Origin: JBJKSO01 sp046703825
Lineage (GTDB): Bacteria > Chloroflexota > Dormibacteria > Aeolococcales > Bog-877
Direction of reading: 5' to 3'
DNA length: 38,634 nucleotides
Assembly (NCBI GenBank): GCA_046703825.1
Contig: JBJKSO010000094.1
Span: forward strand, 1-38,634
Shown here: piece by piece, positions 23,236-30,697 of the stretch
Numbering within the stretch: the stretch's first letter is position 1
How the letters are laid out: the number at the start of each line of letters is the position of its first letter
Translations under genes and position numbers: made by a program
Notes under the pieces: model-generated
What the model saw: only the letters and a program-made list of their open reading frames with translations
What the model was told of the DNA's origin: nothing
The model's database searches: none

Positions 23236-23861
23236 CACCGCCTCGCCGCCTCGCCCCTCTGCTGGATCCGGGCGAGGGTGAGGGCGTAGTTGAGGTCAAG
23301 GGTGGCCGCGCTGCCCTCGACCTCAACGGAGTTCACAACGTTGATCTCTCGCCACTCGACGATGAGGGCCTCGTAACTCGTCTGCTGCGATTGCCGCAGC
23401 TGCTGGAAGGCGACTGCCTGCTCGCCCAGATGCCCGGCGGACACCAATCGCCAGCCGGCGGTGAGGTTGCGCCGCTCCTGCAGCCGGAAGCCGGCAGTCG
23501 CGCCGGCGCCGCTCCGATAGGTGGCAGCGGAGCTCTCAATCAGGATGGGGCCGATTGCAGCCTGGGGGCTGGCCAGCCGCTGGTAGGCGATCGCGTAGCC
23601 GGCGATCCTTCCTTCGGCCCGGAGTTGGTTCAGAAGCGTCCTGTTGCCGTTGGCGGCGCGCTGGTTGCTCACCTCACCGGTCCCGCTGGCGCTTCCGAAG
23701 GTCTCGAAGCCGGGGTAGGGGATCTGTTGTAGGCGCAGCACCAGCTGCTCCGGCTTGGCGTGGATGGCCCCCGCGCCGGACGAGCAACCGGCCAAGAGCA
23801 CGCCGTAGCTGATCAGAATCACCCCGGTCAGGCCCCCGCCCAGCGCCCGGCCGAGGATCAG
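23235..23861 (-). CDS. lipoprotein of unknown function
   Basis: I do not recognise this family. With the CTG at 23861, overlapping the jag stop as CTGA, the product begins MILGRALGGGLTGVILISYG and then VLLAGC, a proper lipoprotein signal with an Arg and a lipobox. The nearest ordinary start, GTG 23822, leaves only about 12 residues before the Cys and no positive charge, so it would be a poor signal. The mature part of about 180 aa is rich in Gln, Ala and Arg (QLRAEGRIAGYAIAYQRL), compatible with a small alpha/beta extracytoplasmic domain. It sits between jag and the M16 peptidase. Confidence 0.65.
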   Translation of the reverse strand: MILGRALGGGLTGVILISYGVLLAGCSSGAGAIHAKPEQLVLRLQQIPYPGFETFGSASGTGEVSNQRAANGNRTLLNQLRAEGRIAGYAIAYQRLASPQAAIGPILIESSAATYRSGAGATAGFRLQERRNLTAGWRLVSAGHLGEQAVAFQQLRQSQQTSYEALIVEWREINVVNSVEVEGSAATLDLNYALTLARIQQRGEAARR

Positions 23862-24586
23862 TTGCGGTACCCGCCGGAGCGCCCTCCCGGGCGCCGGGGC
23901 GCCGGCCCGCCTTCGGCGCTCACGCCGGGGGCGAGGCGGATGGTCACCCGCCGATCCGAGTCGAGTCCACTGCTCTCGGTGGTTACCCGCGGCTCTGAGG
24001 CCAGCGCCAGGTGAACGGCTCGACGTTCGTAGGGGGCCATCGGATCCAGGGTCGCCGGGAAGCCGGTGCGCACCACCTCGGCGGCATAGCGCCGGGCCAA
24101 CTGGGCGACCGCCTGCTCGCGTCGCTCCCGGTAGCGCGCGATGTCCACGATCAGGCGCGGCTGGCCGGGCTCGGCGGCGGCCGGACCCAGCATCAGGTTG
24201 ACCACGGTCTGGAGCGCCCGCAGCGACTCGCCACGCCAGCCGATCAAGATGCCCAAATCGTTGCCGTCCACTTGGAGCACCAGCGGCGGCTGGGCCCCGT
24301 CCTCTTGGTCGCGCGGGGCGCGGGTCACCGTGACCTGGGCTTCGATGCCCATCAGCCGCAGCAACTCCTCCAAGTGGCGGCGCCCCCGCTGCCCCTCCTC
24401 GGGGATGGGCTCCACTCGCACCCGGGCGCGGGCGGCGGCGATGCGCTCCCCGGGGACGGCGGCTCGGCCGCCGCTCACCACCTCCACCAAAGCGGCGTCA
24501 GGCTCGATGCCCGCCTGACGGCAAGCGTCGGCGATCGCCTCCTCGACAGAGGCGCCCTCCGCCTCGACCACTACTTCGGAACTCAT
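23858..24586 (-). CDS. jag: Jag/KhpB RNA-binding protein (KH and R3H)
   Basis: SpoIIIJ-associated RNA-binding protein, 242 aa, linked in other bacteria to cell elongation and membrane-protein biogenesis. It has an N-terminal Jag_N domain (VVVEAEGASVEEAIADACRQ), a KH domain (GNDLGILIGWRGESLRALQT) and an R3H domain (RYRERREQAVAQLARRYA up to MAPYERRAVHLALASEPRVT). The C-terminal tail is Gly/Arg/Pro rich. ATG 24586 sits seven bases after the yidC stop with GAGG just upstream; the longer frame is not coding. Immediate coupling to yidC is the usual arrangement. Confidence 0.94.
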   Translation of the reverse strand: MSSEVVVEAEGASVEEAIADACRQAGIEPDAALVEVVSGGRAAVPGERIAAARARVRVEPIPEEGQRGRRHLEELLRLMGIEAQVTVTRAPRDQEDGAQPPLVLQVDGNDLGILIGWRGESLRALQTVVNLMLGPAAAEPGQPRLIVDIARYRERREQAVAQLARRYAAEVVRTGFPATLDPMAPYERRAVHLALASEPRVTTESSGLDSDRRVTIRLAPGVSAEGGPAPRRPGGRSGGYRN

Positions 24587-24593
24587 CCCATCC

Positions 24594-25667
24594 TCAGCGG
24601 CTGCGCGTTCTTCGCCGGTTGCGGCGGCTCCCGCCAGCTGGATTCTGGCGCGCCTGGCCGCCTGATGGAAGGGGCCGACCGTTGGCAGGCTGGCCCCCCT
24701 GGGGGGACGGCCGGCGGCCGCTGCCGTTGCCGGAACTGTCCGGCTCGGCGCCGCCCCGGGAGCGTCGCAGCGGGTTCGGCCCGGACCCCGCCTCGAGCGC
24801 CGCCAGCTGGGCGCGCGGTGAGTTGGCGGGGATCCACCCCGCGCCCGGGACCCAGGCGGGCACCTTGAGCCCACCCCAGCCCATCATGGTGTAGACCTGG
24901 ATGACCATCACCAGGCTCTGAGTGATCCAGTACAGCCCCACCCCCTGCTGGAAGTTGAGGGCGAAGAAGGCGATCAGGACCGGCATCAGGTAGGTGGTCT
25001 GCGACATCACCCGGTACATCTGCCGCTCCTGGTCGGTCATGTCCGGGCGCGCGGGCTGCATCATCATCTTGGACTGCATGTAGGTGAGCACCCCGGCCAG
25101 GATCGGCACGATCAGCAGGGTGGGATTGCCGAGAATCCCGCCGTGAGGTGCCTTGAAGGCGGTCTCGTTGAGCTTGGAGATCCAGAGGAAGCTGGTGTGC
25201 CCGTGGAGCCCGCTCGAGAGCTTGTTGATGGAGCCGAACAGCGCGTATATGAACGGCAGTTGAATCAGCAGCGGCAGGCAGCCGGAGAGCTGGCTTAGCG
25301 GGTTGACCCCATGGCGCCGGTAGAGCGCCATCATCTCCTGCTGCTGGCGCTGCTTGTCCTTCTTGTACTTGGCCTGGATCTCCTTGATCTCAGGGGACAG
25401 GAAGCGCTGTTGGTTCTGGATCTTCCACTGGGTGGTGATCTGCCAGCGGAAGAGCGGGAAGAGGGCTCCGCGAATGGCCAGGGTGAGCACGATGATGCCC
25501 AGGCCGAAGGCTCCGATCGCCCGCGTGGGCCCGAAGGCCGCGAACTCGTTGGTGAGCCACTGCAGCACGAACGCGATCGGGGTCAGCAGGATCCAGAAGA
25601 AGATCGCCTCGATCGGATTCTTGGGCGGGGGTGCCGCCGGGTTGACCAGGAAGAGCTCAGGTGCCAC
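24594..25667 (-). CDS. yidC: membrane protein insertase YidC/Oxa1
   Basis: Inserts and folds inner-membrane proteins alone or with SecYEG. The 357 aa protein has the YidC core: IEAIFFWILLTPIAFVLQWL, GIIVLTLAIRGALFPLF with the hydrophilic-groove Arg, a coiled-coil KEIQAKYKKDKQRQQQEMMA, GCLPLLIQLPFIYALF, LLIVPILAGVLTYMQSKMMM and a final pair around YLMPVLIAFFALNFQQGVGLYWI. It lacks the large periplasmic domain of Gram-negative YidC, so it is the short monoderm-type form. The C-terminal 90 residues are Pro/Gly/Arg rich and end in RRNRRRTRSR, likely for ribosome contact. GTG 25667 overlaps yidD by 11 nt. Confidence 0.95.
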   Translation of the reverse strand: MAPELFLVNPAAPPPKNPIEAIFFWILLTPIAFVLQWLTNEFAAFGPTRAIGAFGLGIIVLTLAIRGALFPLFRWQITTQWKIQNQQRFLSPEIKEIQAKYKKDKQRQQQEMMALYRRHGVNPLSQLSGCLPLLIQLPFIYALFGSINKLSSGLHGHTSFLWISKLNETAFKAPHGGILGNPTLLIVPILAGVLTYMQSKMMMQPARPDMTDQERQMYRVMSQTTYLMPVLIAFFALNFQQGVGLYWITQSLVMVIQVYTMMGWGGLKVPAWVPGAGWIPANSPRAQLAALEAGSGPNPLRRSRGGAEPDSSGNGSGRRPSPQGGQPANGRPLPSGGQARQNPAGGSRRNRRRTRSR

Positions 25668-25899
25668 GGCCGAGCTCCTCCGGGAGGGGGACCGGATCGT
25701 AACCTCCCGGATGGAAGGGGTGGCAGCGGGCTATCCGCCGGGCCCCCATCCACCAGCCTCGGCGAGCCCCGTACAGCTGGATTGCCTCGGACGTGTAGTG
25801 GGAGCAGCTGGGCTCGTAGCGACAGCCTCCCAGCAGTCCCAGCACCGGGCTAAGACCGACCTGGTAGAAGGTGATCAGCCAGAGCGAGAGCTTCTTCAC
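25657..25899 (-). CDS. yidD: membrane protein insertion efficiency factor YidD
   Basis: Small factor of about 80 aa that assists YidC. It has the family sequence LITFYQVGLSPVLGLLGGCR followed by YEPSCSHYTSEAIQLYGARR and GWWMGARRIARCHPFHPGGYDPVP, including the three conserved cysteines. GTG 25899 overlaps the rnpA stop as GTGA. The order rnpA-yidD-yidC is standard. Confidence 0.95.
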   Translation of the reverse strand: MKKLSLWLITFYQVGLSPVLGLLGGCRYEPSCSHYTSEAIQLYGARRGWWMGARRIARCHPFHPGGYDPVPLPEELGRGT

Positions 25900-26225
25900 C
25901 GGCTAAGCACCCGCCCGAGGTTGCGGTCGAAGGAGCGGGCCAGCCCCTGGAAGTCGGCGCCAGCGGCCCCGGTCCGGGCCACCACCACCAGATCGCGGGC
26001 CCCGATTCGGTCCAGCCGCTCGGCGGCCAGGGAGCGGAGCTGCCGCCTCAGGTGGTTGCGCTCCACCGCCTTGCCGGTCCGCCGGCCGACCGCAATCCCC
26101 ACCCGGGGATGACTCTGATCGTTGCGGCGGGCCTGCAGGAGCAGGCGGCCATCGGCTGAGCCGACCCCCTTCGCCCGCACCGCCCGGAAATCGGCGGAGC
26201 GACGAAGGCGGTACTCGCGCTTCAC
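25896..26225 (-). CDS. rnpA: ribonuclease P protein component
   Basis: Protein subunit of RNase P, assisting the RNA enzyme in tRNA 5' maturation. The 109 aa product starts VKREYRLRRSADFRAVRAKG, and has the signature RVGIAVGRRTGKAVERNHLR followed by RQLRSL, the RNR-like motif. GTG 26225 overlaps the rpmH stop as GTGA. The upstream open frame is only a shadow of rpmH and pfkA. Confidence 0.95.
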   Translation of the reverse strand: MKREYRLRRSADFRAVRAKGVGSADGRLLLQARRNDQSHPRVGIAVGRRTGKAVERNHLRRQLRSLAAERLDRIGARDLVVVARTGAAGADFQGLARSFDRNLGRVLSR

Positions 26226-26368
26226 CGCACCGGCGCGGGCGTCAGGCGCCAACGTCCCTTGAGGCGCCTGCGCTTGAGCACGCGTACACCTCCGGGGGTC
26301 GACATCCGGGCGCGGAACCCGTGCACCTTCCTCCGATAGCGCTTCTTGGGCTGGTAGGTACGCTTTAT
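26222..26368 (-). CDS. rpmH: 50S ribosomal protein L34, ATA start
   Basis: Basic 48-codon L34. The sequence is IKRTYQPKKRYRRKVHGFRA followed by RMSTPGGVRVLKRRRLKGRW and a short tail RLTPAPVR. KRTYQPKxR and GFRxRMxTxxGxxVLxxRRxKGR are diagnostic. The family normally starts with MKRTYQP, and here the codon before KRT is ATA. The in-frame stretch back to a TAG ten codons upstream has no ATG, GTG, TTG or CTG. GGAG lies seven bases before the ATA, exactly where a ribosome site should be. The coding part is otherwise intact, so a rare AUA start or an assembly error are the two explanations. Its stop overlaps rnpA as GTGA. Confidence 0.88.
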   Translation of the reverse strand: MKRTYQPKKRYRRKVHGFRARMSTPGGVRVLKRRRLKGRWRLTPAPVR

Positions 26369-26491
26369 TACCCGACTCCGCGGCGGCTGGGCGCGCCGCT
26401 ACTAACTGCAGAAAAGCGGTGGTCGTAGGGCCAGAGAATAGCAGACGGGCTGGAGTGCTCCGCCCGCCCCCTGGCCAATTCCGCCTCCAAT

Positions 26492-27526
26492 TCAGTAGTA
26501 GGCCTGCGCCAGCCGATACCACTCCTCCGGTACCACCTTCGGCGAGGCTACCGCCTCCTCGAGCGGAACCGGCGTGACCGAGTCGCCGATCTTGGCCGGC
26601 ATGAGGCCGGAGCGGCCCTGGCGGGCCAGCTCGAAGGCCTGGGAGCCGACGGCTGTCGCCCAGATCCGGTCGTACGCGGTCGGAGACCCGCCGCGCTGGG
26701 TGTAGCCCAGCACGGTCACCCGCGTCTCGAACTCGGTCAGCGCGCTGAGCCGGGAGGCCACCAGCTCGGCGGCTCCCTGTAGCCCCAGGCGGGGGTGGCC
26801 GAACTCGTCCAGGGGCCCGGCCTGGGCCGCCTCCAAGCCCATCCCGCTCAGGTCGAATCCCTCCGCGACCACCACGATGCTGAAGTCTTTGCCCAGCGCC
26901 CGGCGCCGCTTCAGGTGCTCCACCACCTCGGTGTCGGAGATCGGGTGCTCGGGGATGAGGATCATGTCGGCACCGCCGGCGAGGCCGCCCATGAGGGCGA
27001 CCCAACCCGTGTCCCGCCCCATGACCTCCACCACCATCAGCCGGTGATGCGAGGCCGCCGTGGTGTGGAGCCGGTCGAGGGCTTCGGTAACGACCGCCAC
27101 GGCGCTGTCGAAGCCGATGCAGTACTCGGTCACCTGGAGGTCGTTGTCCATGGTCTTGGGAACTCCGGCAACGGGTACGCCCCGGCGCGCCAGGGCGCTG
27201 GCAACGGACAGGGTGTCGTTGCCGCCGATGGCCACCAGGTAGTCGACGCCAGTGCGCGTGAGATTGGCCTCTACCTGCCGCAGGAGCCGCTCGTCGCGAA
27301 GTGGGTTGACCCGGGAGGTGCCCAACATCGTCCCCCCTAGGGGGAGAATCCCCGACACCTGGGGCAACTCCATGGATCTCGTGTCGCCGTCCCCGACCAA
27401 GCCCCCCCAGCCGTTGTACACGCCGACCACGTCCCACCCCTCCGCCAGCGCTCGACGGGCCACTCCCCGGATGGCCGCGTTGAGTCCCGGGGCATCGCCA
27501 CCACCGGTGAGGACGCCGAGCCTCAT
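26492..27526 (-). CDS. pfkA: 6-phosphofructokinase, predicted PPi-type
   Basis: Phosphorylates fructose-6-phosphate in glycolysis. The 344 aa protein has the N-terminal LTGGGDAPGLNAAIRG, the sugar-binding PKTMDNDL, and the VEVMGRDTGWVAL and GYTQRGGSPTAYDR blocks. In E. coli PFK numbering, residue 104 is Asp (IGGNDT, where ATP enzymes have Gly) and 124 is Lys (VPKTMDND). That pair is the recognised mark of pyrophosphate-dependent PFK, as in Amycolatopsis, so a reversible PPi-PFK is predicted. ATG 27526 has AGGAGGT six to seven bases upstream on the minus strand. A TATGCT lies about 30 bases upstream as a -10 candidate. The next gene, rpmH, is separated by 123 bp. Confidence 0.92.
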   Translation of the reverse strand: MRLGVLTGGGDAPGLNAAIRGVARRALAEGWDVVGVYNGWGGLVGDGDTRSMELPQVSGILPLGGTMLGTSRVNPLRDERLLRQVEANLTRTGVDYLVAIGGNDTLSVASALARRGVPVAGVPKTMDNDLQVTEYCIGFDSAVAVVTEALDRLHTTAASHHRLMVVEVMGRDTGWVALMGGLAGGADMILIPEHPISDTEVVEHLKRRRALGKDFSIVVVAEGFDLSGMGLEAAQAGPLDEFGHPRLGLQGAAELVASRLSALTEFETRVTVLGYTQRGGSPTAYDRIWATAVGSQAFELARQGRSGLMPAKIGDSVTPVPLEEAVASPKVVPEEWYRLAQAYY

Positions 27527-27712
27527 GGGACACCTCCTCAGCGCTTGCGGACAACAGCATAGGGCGCCCGCACAGCGCCCGGGGGCTGTCCCTCCCGGCC
27601 GGCCAGGGCTGGCCCGCGCTCATGACAGCAGCCGGTTTCTGAGATCGCTTGTCCCATCTCGACCACACTTCAGGACCGCACAGGCGTTCCGCGCTTTGGC
27701 TGTTCGCCCGGA

Positions 27713-27741
27713 TTGCGTCGCCATAGACCCGGTGCTATCCT
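27713..27741 (+). promoter_or_regulatory. dnaA promoter candidate
   Basis: TTGCGT at 27713-27718 and TATCCT at 27736-27741 are 17 bases apart. That would give a leader of about 145 bases containing the two DnaA boxes, allowing autorepression. Confidence 0.4.
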
Positions 27742-27825
27742 CCGGTGGCGACCGACGGGGGGTGGGCAATACCCGGACCAAGCTTTCACCTTTCAGCACA
27801 GGGTGCGGCTACCCCTTAGCTGGGT

Positions 27826-27845
27826 TTTTCCACTCCTGTGCACAA
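27826..27845. promoter_or_regulatory. DnaA-box pair in the dnaA leader
   Basis: TTTTCCACT (27826-27834, plus; seven of nine to TTATCCACA) and TTGTGCACA (27837-27845, minus strand; eight of nine to TTGTCCACA) are close together, about 50 bases before the dnaA start. The pair is echoed just after dnaA. Confidence 0.45.
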
Positions 27846-27894
27846 GGTGTGAATTGCCACCATCTCCACGCGCCTGCGGCTCCCGAGAGCCGGC

Positions 27895-29277
27895 GTGAGC
27901 GTTTCCTCCGACCAGCTGTGGTCGGCCGCTCAGGAGGAGCTTCGCTTCCAAGTCAGCCGTCCCGGCTACGAGGCGTGGCTCAAGAACGCCCGGCTGCTTG
28001 ACTTCGACGAGTCCCATGCCCGGGCCACCATCGGCGTGCCCACGCCGCTTGCCCGCGAATGGGTCAGCGACCGCTACTCGTCTGTGATCCGGGAGACGCT
28101 GTCCGCGATCCTGAATCGCGAGGTCGAGGTCGACTTCGCGGTGCAGTCCGCCGGGCCCGCAACCGGCAACGGAGCCGGCGAGGCGCGCCCCAGCGGGGGG
28201 GCGACCAGCCCCGCACCCGCGCTTGGGGTTGCTCCCAAGCCCCTTCCCGAGGCGGCCCCCGGGCTCAACCAGCGCTACACCTTCGACGCATTCGTGGTCG
28301 GCAACGCGGCGCGGCTCGCGTACGCCGCCTGCCAGGCGGTCGCCAACGAGCCCAGCCGGGCCTACAACCCCCTGTTCCTTTACGGGGGGGTGGGTCTGGG
28401 CAAGACCCACCTGATGCACGCGGTCGGCAACGCAGTCTGGCAGCGGCACCGGCTACGGGTGGCCTACGTCACCTCCGAGAGCTTCATGAACCAGATGATC
28501 ACGTCGATCCAGGAGAACCGGATGGCGGAGTTCAGGACCCGCTACCGGACCGTGGACGTCCTGCTCGTGGACGACATTCAATTTCTGGCCGGCAAAGACC
28601 GCACCCAGGAGGAGTTCTTCCACACCTTCAACGCGCTCCAGGAGGTCAACCGCCAGATCGTGATCAGCAGCGATCGCCCCCCGCGCGAGATCCCCACCCT
28701 TGAGGACCGCTTGCGGACTCGCTTTGAAGGCGGGCTGATGGCGGACATCCAGCCCCCGGACTTCGAGACCCGGCTGGCCATCCTGCGCAGCAAGCTGGAG
28801 CCGGACGGCGGAGCCCTCAGCGAGGAGGTGCTCTCCTTCATCGCCTTCAAGATCCAGAAGAACATCCGCGAACTCGAGGGGGCGATGATCCGGGTGCTGG
28901 CCCACGCATCGATCACCGGCATCAACCCCACCATCTCGGATGTCTCCGAGCTGCTGCGGGACATCATCCCCACCGGGGACTCGCGGCCGCTGTCAGTCGA
29001 GACCGTGCAGCAGGTGGTGGCCGACTACTACGGCATCTCGGTCGAGGAGATGTGCAGCAAGCGGCGGGACAAGCACATCGTCTTCCCCCGCCAGATGGCC
29101 ATGTTCCTGATCCGCGAGCTGATCGCCATGAGCCTGCCCGCCATCGGCCAGGTCTTCGGCGGCCGCGACCACACCACGGTGCTCCACTCCTACGAGAAGG
29201 TGTCCACGGACTCCAAGGACGACTCGCGGGTTTCCGAGGATATCGAGCGGCTACGCGACCTGCTGCTCTCCCGCTGA
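27895..29277 (+). CDS. dnaA: chromosomal replication initiator DnaA
   Basis: AAA+ initiator that binds DnaA boxes and melts the origin. The 460 aa protein has domain I (LWSAAQEELRFQVSRPGYEAWL), a Gly/Ala/Pro linker (about 85-122), the AAA+ domain with YTFDAFVVGNAARLA, Walker A GGVGLGKT (164-171) and Walker B VLLVDDIQFL (222-231). The sensor/Arg-finger block NRQIVISSDRPPREIPTLEDR and the domain IV signature GGRDHTTVLHSYEKV complete it. GTG 27895 has no strong SD. It is followed by 265 bp of putative origin and then dnaN. Confidence 0.97.
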   Translation: MSVSSDQLWSAAQEELRFQVSRPGYEAWLKNARLLDFDESHARATIGVPTPLAREWVSDRYSSVIRETLSAILNREVEVDFAVQSAGPATGNGAGEARPSGGATSPAPALGVAPKPLPEAAPGLNQRYTFDAFVVGNAARLAYAACQAVANEPSRAYNPLFLYGGVGLGKTHLMHAVGNAVWQRHRLRVAYVTSESFMNQMITSIQENRMAEFRTRYRTVDVLLVDDIQFLAGKDRTQEEFFHTFNALQEVNRQIVISSDRPPREIPTLEDRLRTRFEGGLMADIQPPDFETRLAILRSKLEPDGGALSEEVLSFIAFKIQKNIRELEGAMIRVLAHASITGINPTISDVSELLRDIIPTGDSRPLSVETVQQVVADYYGISVEEMCSKRRDKHIVFPRQMAMFLIRELIAMSLPAIGQVFGGRDHTTVLHSYEKVSTDSKDDSRVSEDIERLRDLLLSR

Positions 29278-29283
29278 CTGAGA

Positions 29284-29483
29284 TGCGCACAAGTTTTCCA
29301 GAGCCCGTGGGTATTGCCACTCTCTGGGTGTCGGAAACTAAGAAACCAGCCCGACCGACCTGGAAAACCAACCTGGCGCCGGCCACTTATCCACAGTCTT
29401 TCCACCCCGTTGCCGAATTGGCCCCCGTTCGGAGTCCACACCGTCCACTCCCCTACTATGGCTACTCACTTACATACTCGAAC
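29284..29483. other. candidate oriC between dnaA and dnaN
   Basis: The strip holds a perfect DnaA box TTATCCACA (29387-29395, plus) and weaker ones: minus TTGTGCGCA (29284-29292), TTTTCCAGA (29294-29302), minus TTTTCCAGG (29359-29367), GAGTCCACA (29432-29440) and CCGTCCACT (29441-29449). The last two run straight into a CCC-rich step and then CTACTATGGCTACTCACTTA (29453-29472), whose bottom strand reads 3'-GAT-GAT-..GAT, the DnaA-trio pattern of the bacterial unwinding element. The stretch 29453-29483 is the most AT-rich here. Origin function is inference from position and motifs. Confidence 0.6.
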
Positions 29484-29542
29484 CCCTACCGTGCCCAGCC
29501 TGTAGACACGGCCGGGCCGGAGCCCCAGAGGAGACGGACAGC

Positions 29543-30676
29543 GTGAAGTGCACGGTCTCACCTCAGCAGCTGGGAGCCGGCTTGGGCGCCGTCACCCGAG
29601 CAGTCTCGAACCGGGTGACCCTGCCGATCCTGAGCAACGTGCTGGTCGAGGCCGGACAGGGCTCCCTGCAGCTCACCGCCACCAACCTGGACCTCACCAT
29701 CCAGCACACCCTGGCGGCGGAGGTGGAGGAGGAGGGCCGGGTGACCGTGCCGGCCCGGATCCTGTCGGAGTTCGTCATCTCGCTACCTGAACAGCCGCTC
29801 CGCTGGGAGCTCGACCGCAGCCACCAGACTGTGACCCTGCGCTGCGGTCGCTTTGACGCCCACATCCGTGGCGTGGATGCCGCCGAGTTCCCTCCACTCC
29901 CAGACGTGAGTCAGGGCCAGCGGCTGGAACTTGAGCCGCAGCACTTGCTGAGCGCAATCGACCAGACCGTGATCGCGGCCTCGAGCGACGAGGGGCGGCC
30001 GGTGTACACCGGTGTTCTCACCGAGATCGTAGGCAGCAGCGTCACCATGGCCGCCACCGACGGCCACCGCCTGGCGGTTCGCAACCTGCAGTCGTCTGAG
30101 GGGGCCGACGGTGGCACCGACAAGGTCTCGCTGATCGTTCCCGCGCGAGCCCTGGCCGAGCTCTCGCGGTTGTTGAAGCCGGCGCAGACCACCCCCGCTC
30201 CGGTGACCGTGACCGTGGGGCAGTCCCGGGCTCAGGTGCGCTTCCAGCTCCCGGGCTACGAGCTCACGACCAGGCTGATCGACGGTGTCTATCCCAACTA
30301 TGAGAAGGTCATCCCGAGTTCGTCCCAGACGACGGTGCGAACCTCCACGGACGAGTTGCGCCGGACCGCCAAGGTGGTCTCGCTGTTCGCCCGGGACGCC
30401 GCCAACGTGATCAAGCTGTTGTGCGAGCCCGGCCAGCTCACCCTCTCAGCCAACACCAATGAGGTGGGTGACAACGTGGCCGCCGTCCAAGCCCAAGTCG
30501 AGGGGGAGAACGTGGGGATCGCCTTCAACGCCCGCTACCTGACCGACGTGCTCAATCTCCTTGACGGGCCAGACGTGGAGCTGCTGCTGAACGGTCCGGT
30601 CTCGCCAGGGTTGGTTCGCAGCGCCGGCGACGACAGCTACCGCTACGTGATCATGCCGGTGCGGGTGGCGATCTGA
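29543..30676 (+). CDS. dnaN: DNA polymerase III beta subunit (sliding clamp)
   Basis: Dimeric ring that tethers polymerase. The 377 aa protein has the three clamp domains: domain 1 with VTLPILSNVLVEA and LQLTATNLDLTI, domain 2 with TDGHRLAVRNL, and domain 3 ending with RYVIMPVRV. GTG 29543 has GGAG about nine bases upstream. It follows the candidate origin and precedes recF by 21 bases. Confidence 0.97.
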   Translation: MKCTVSPQQLGAGLGAVTRAVSNRVTLPILSNVLVEAGQGSLQLTATNLDLTIQHTLAAEVEEEGRVTVPARILSEFVISLPEQPLRWELDRSHQTVTLRCGRFDAHIRGVDAAEFPPLPDVSQGQRLELEPQHLLSAIDQTVIAASSDEGRPVYTGVLTEIVGSSVTMAATDGHRLAVRNLQSSEGADGGTDKVSLIVPARALAELSRLLKPAQTTPAPVTVTVGQSRAQVRFQLPGYELTTRLIDGVYPNYEKVIPSSSQTTVRTSTDELRRTAKVVSLFARDAANVIKLLCEPGQLTLSANTNEVGDNVAAVQAQVEGENVGIAFNARYLTDVLNLLDGPDVELLLNGPVSPGLVRSAGDDSYRYVIMPVRVAI

Positions 30677-30697
30677 GGCGGCCGCGGGCGGCTCCGC

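Larger units (their letters stand above)
27527..27894. other. pfkA-dnaA intergenic region
   Basis: A 368-bp non-coding stretch between the divergent pfkA and dnaA genes. It holds the dnaA promoter candidate (27713-27741), two degenerate DnaA boxes (27826-27845) and a minus-strand TTGTCCGCA (27546-27554) that matches TTGTCCACA at eight of nine. No ORF is supported. Confidence 0.5.

Noticed and set aside
27649..27657. TTGTCCCAT as a DnaA box
   Set aside because: Only six of nine bases match, which is expected by chance.
26226..27668. Extension of the rnpA frame to 590 codons
   Set aside because: It is a shadow of rpmH and pfkA; rnpA begins at GTG 26225.
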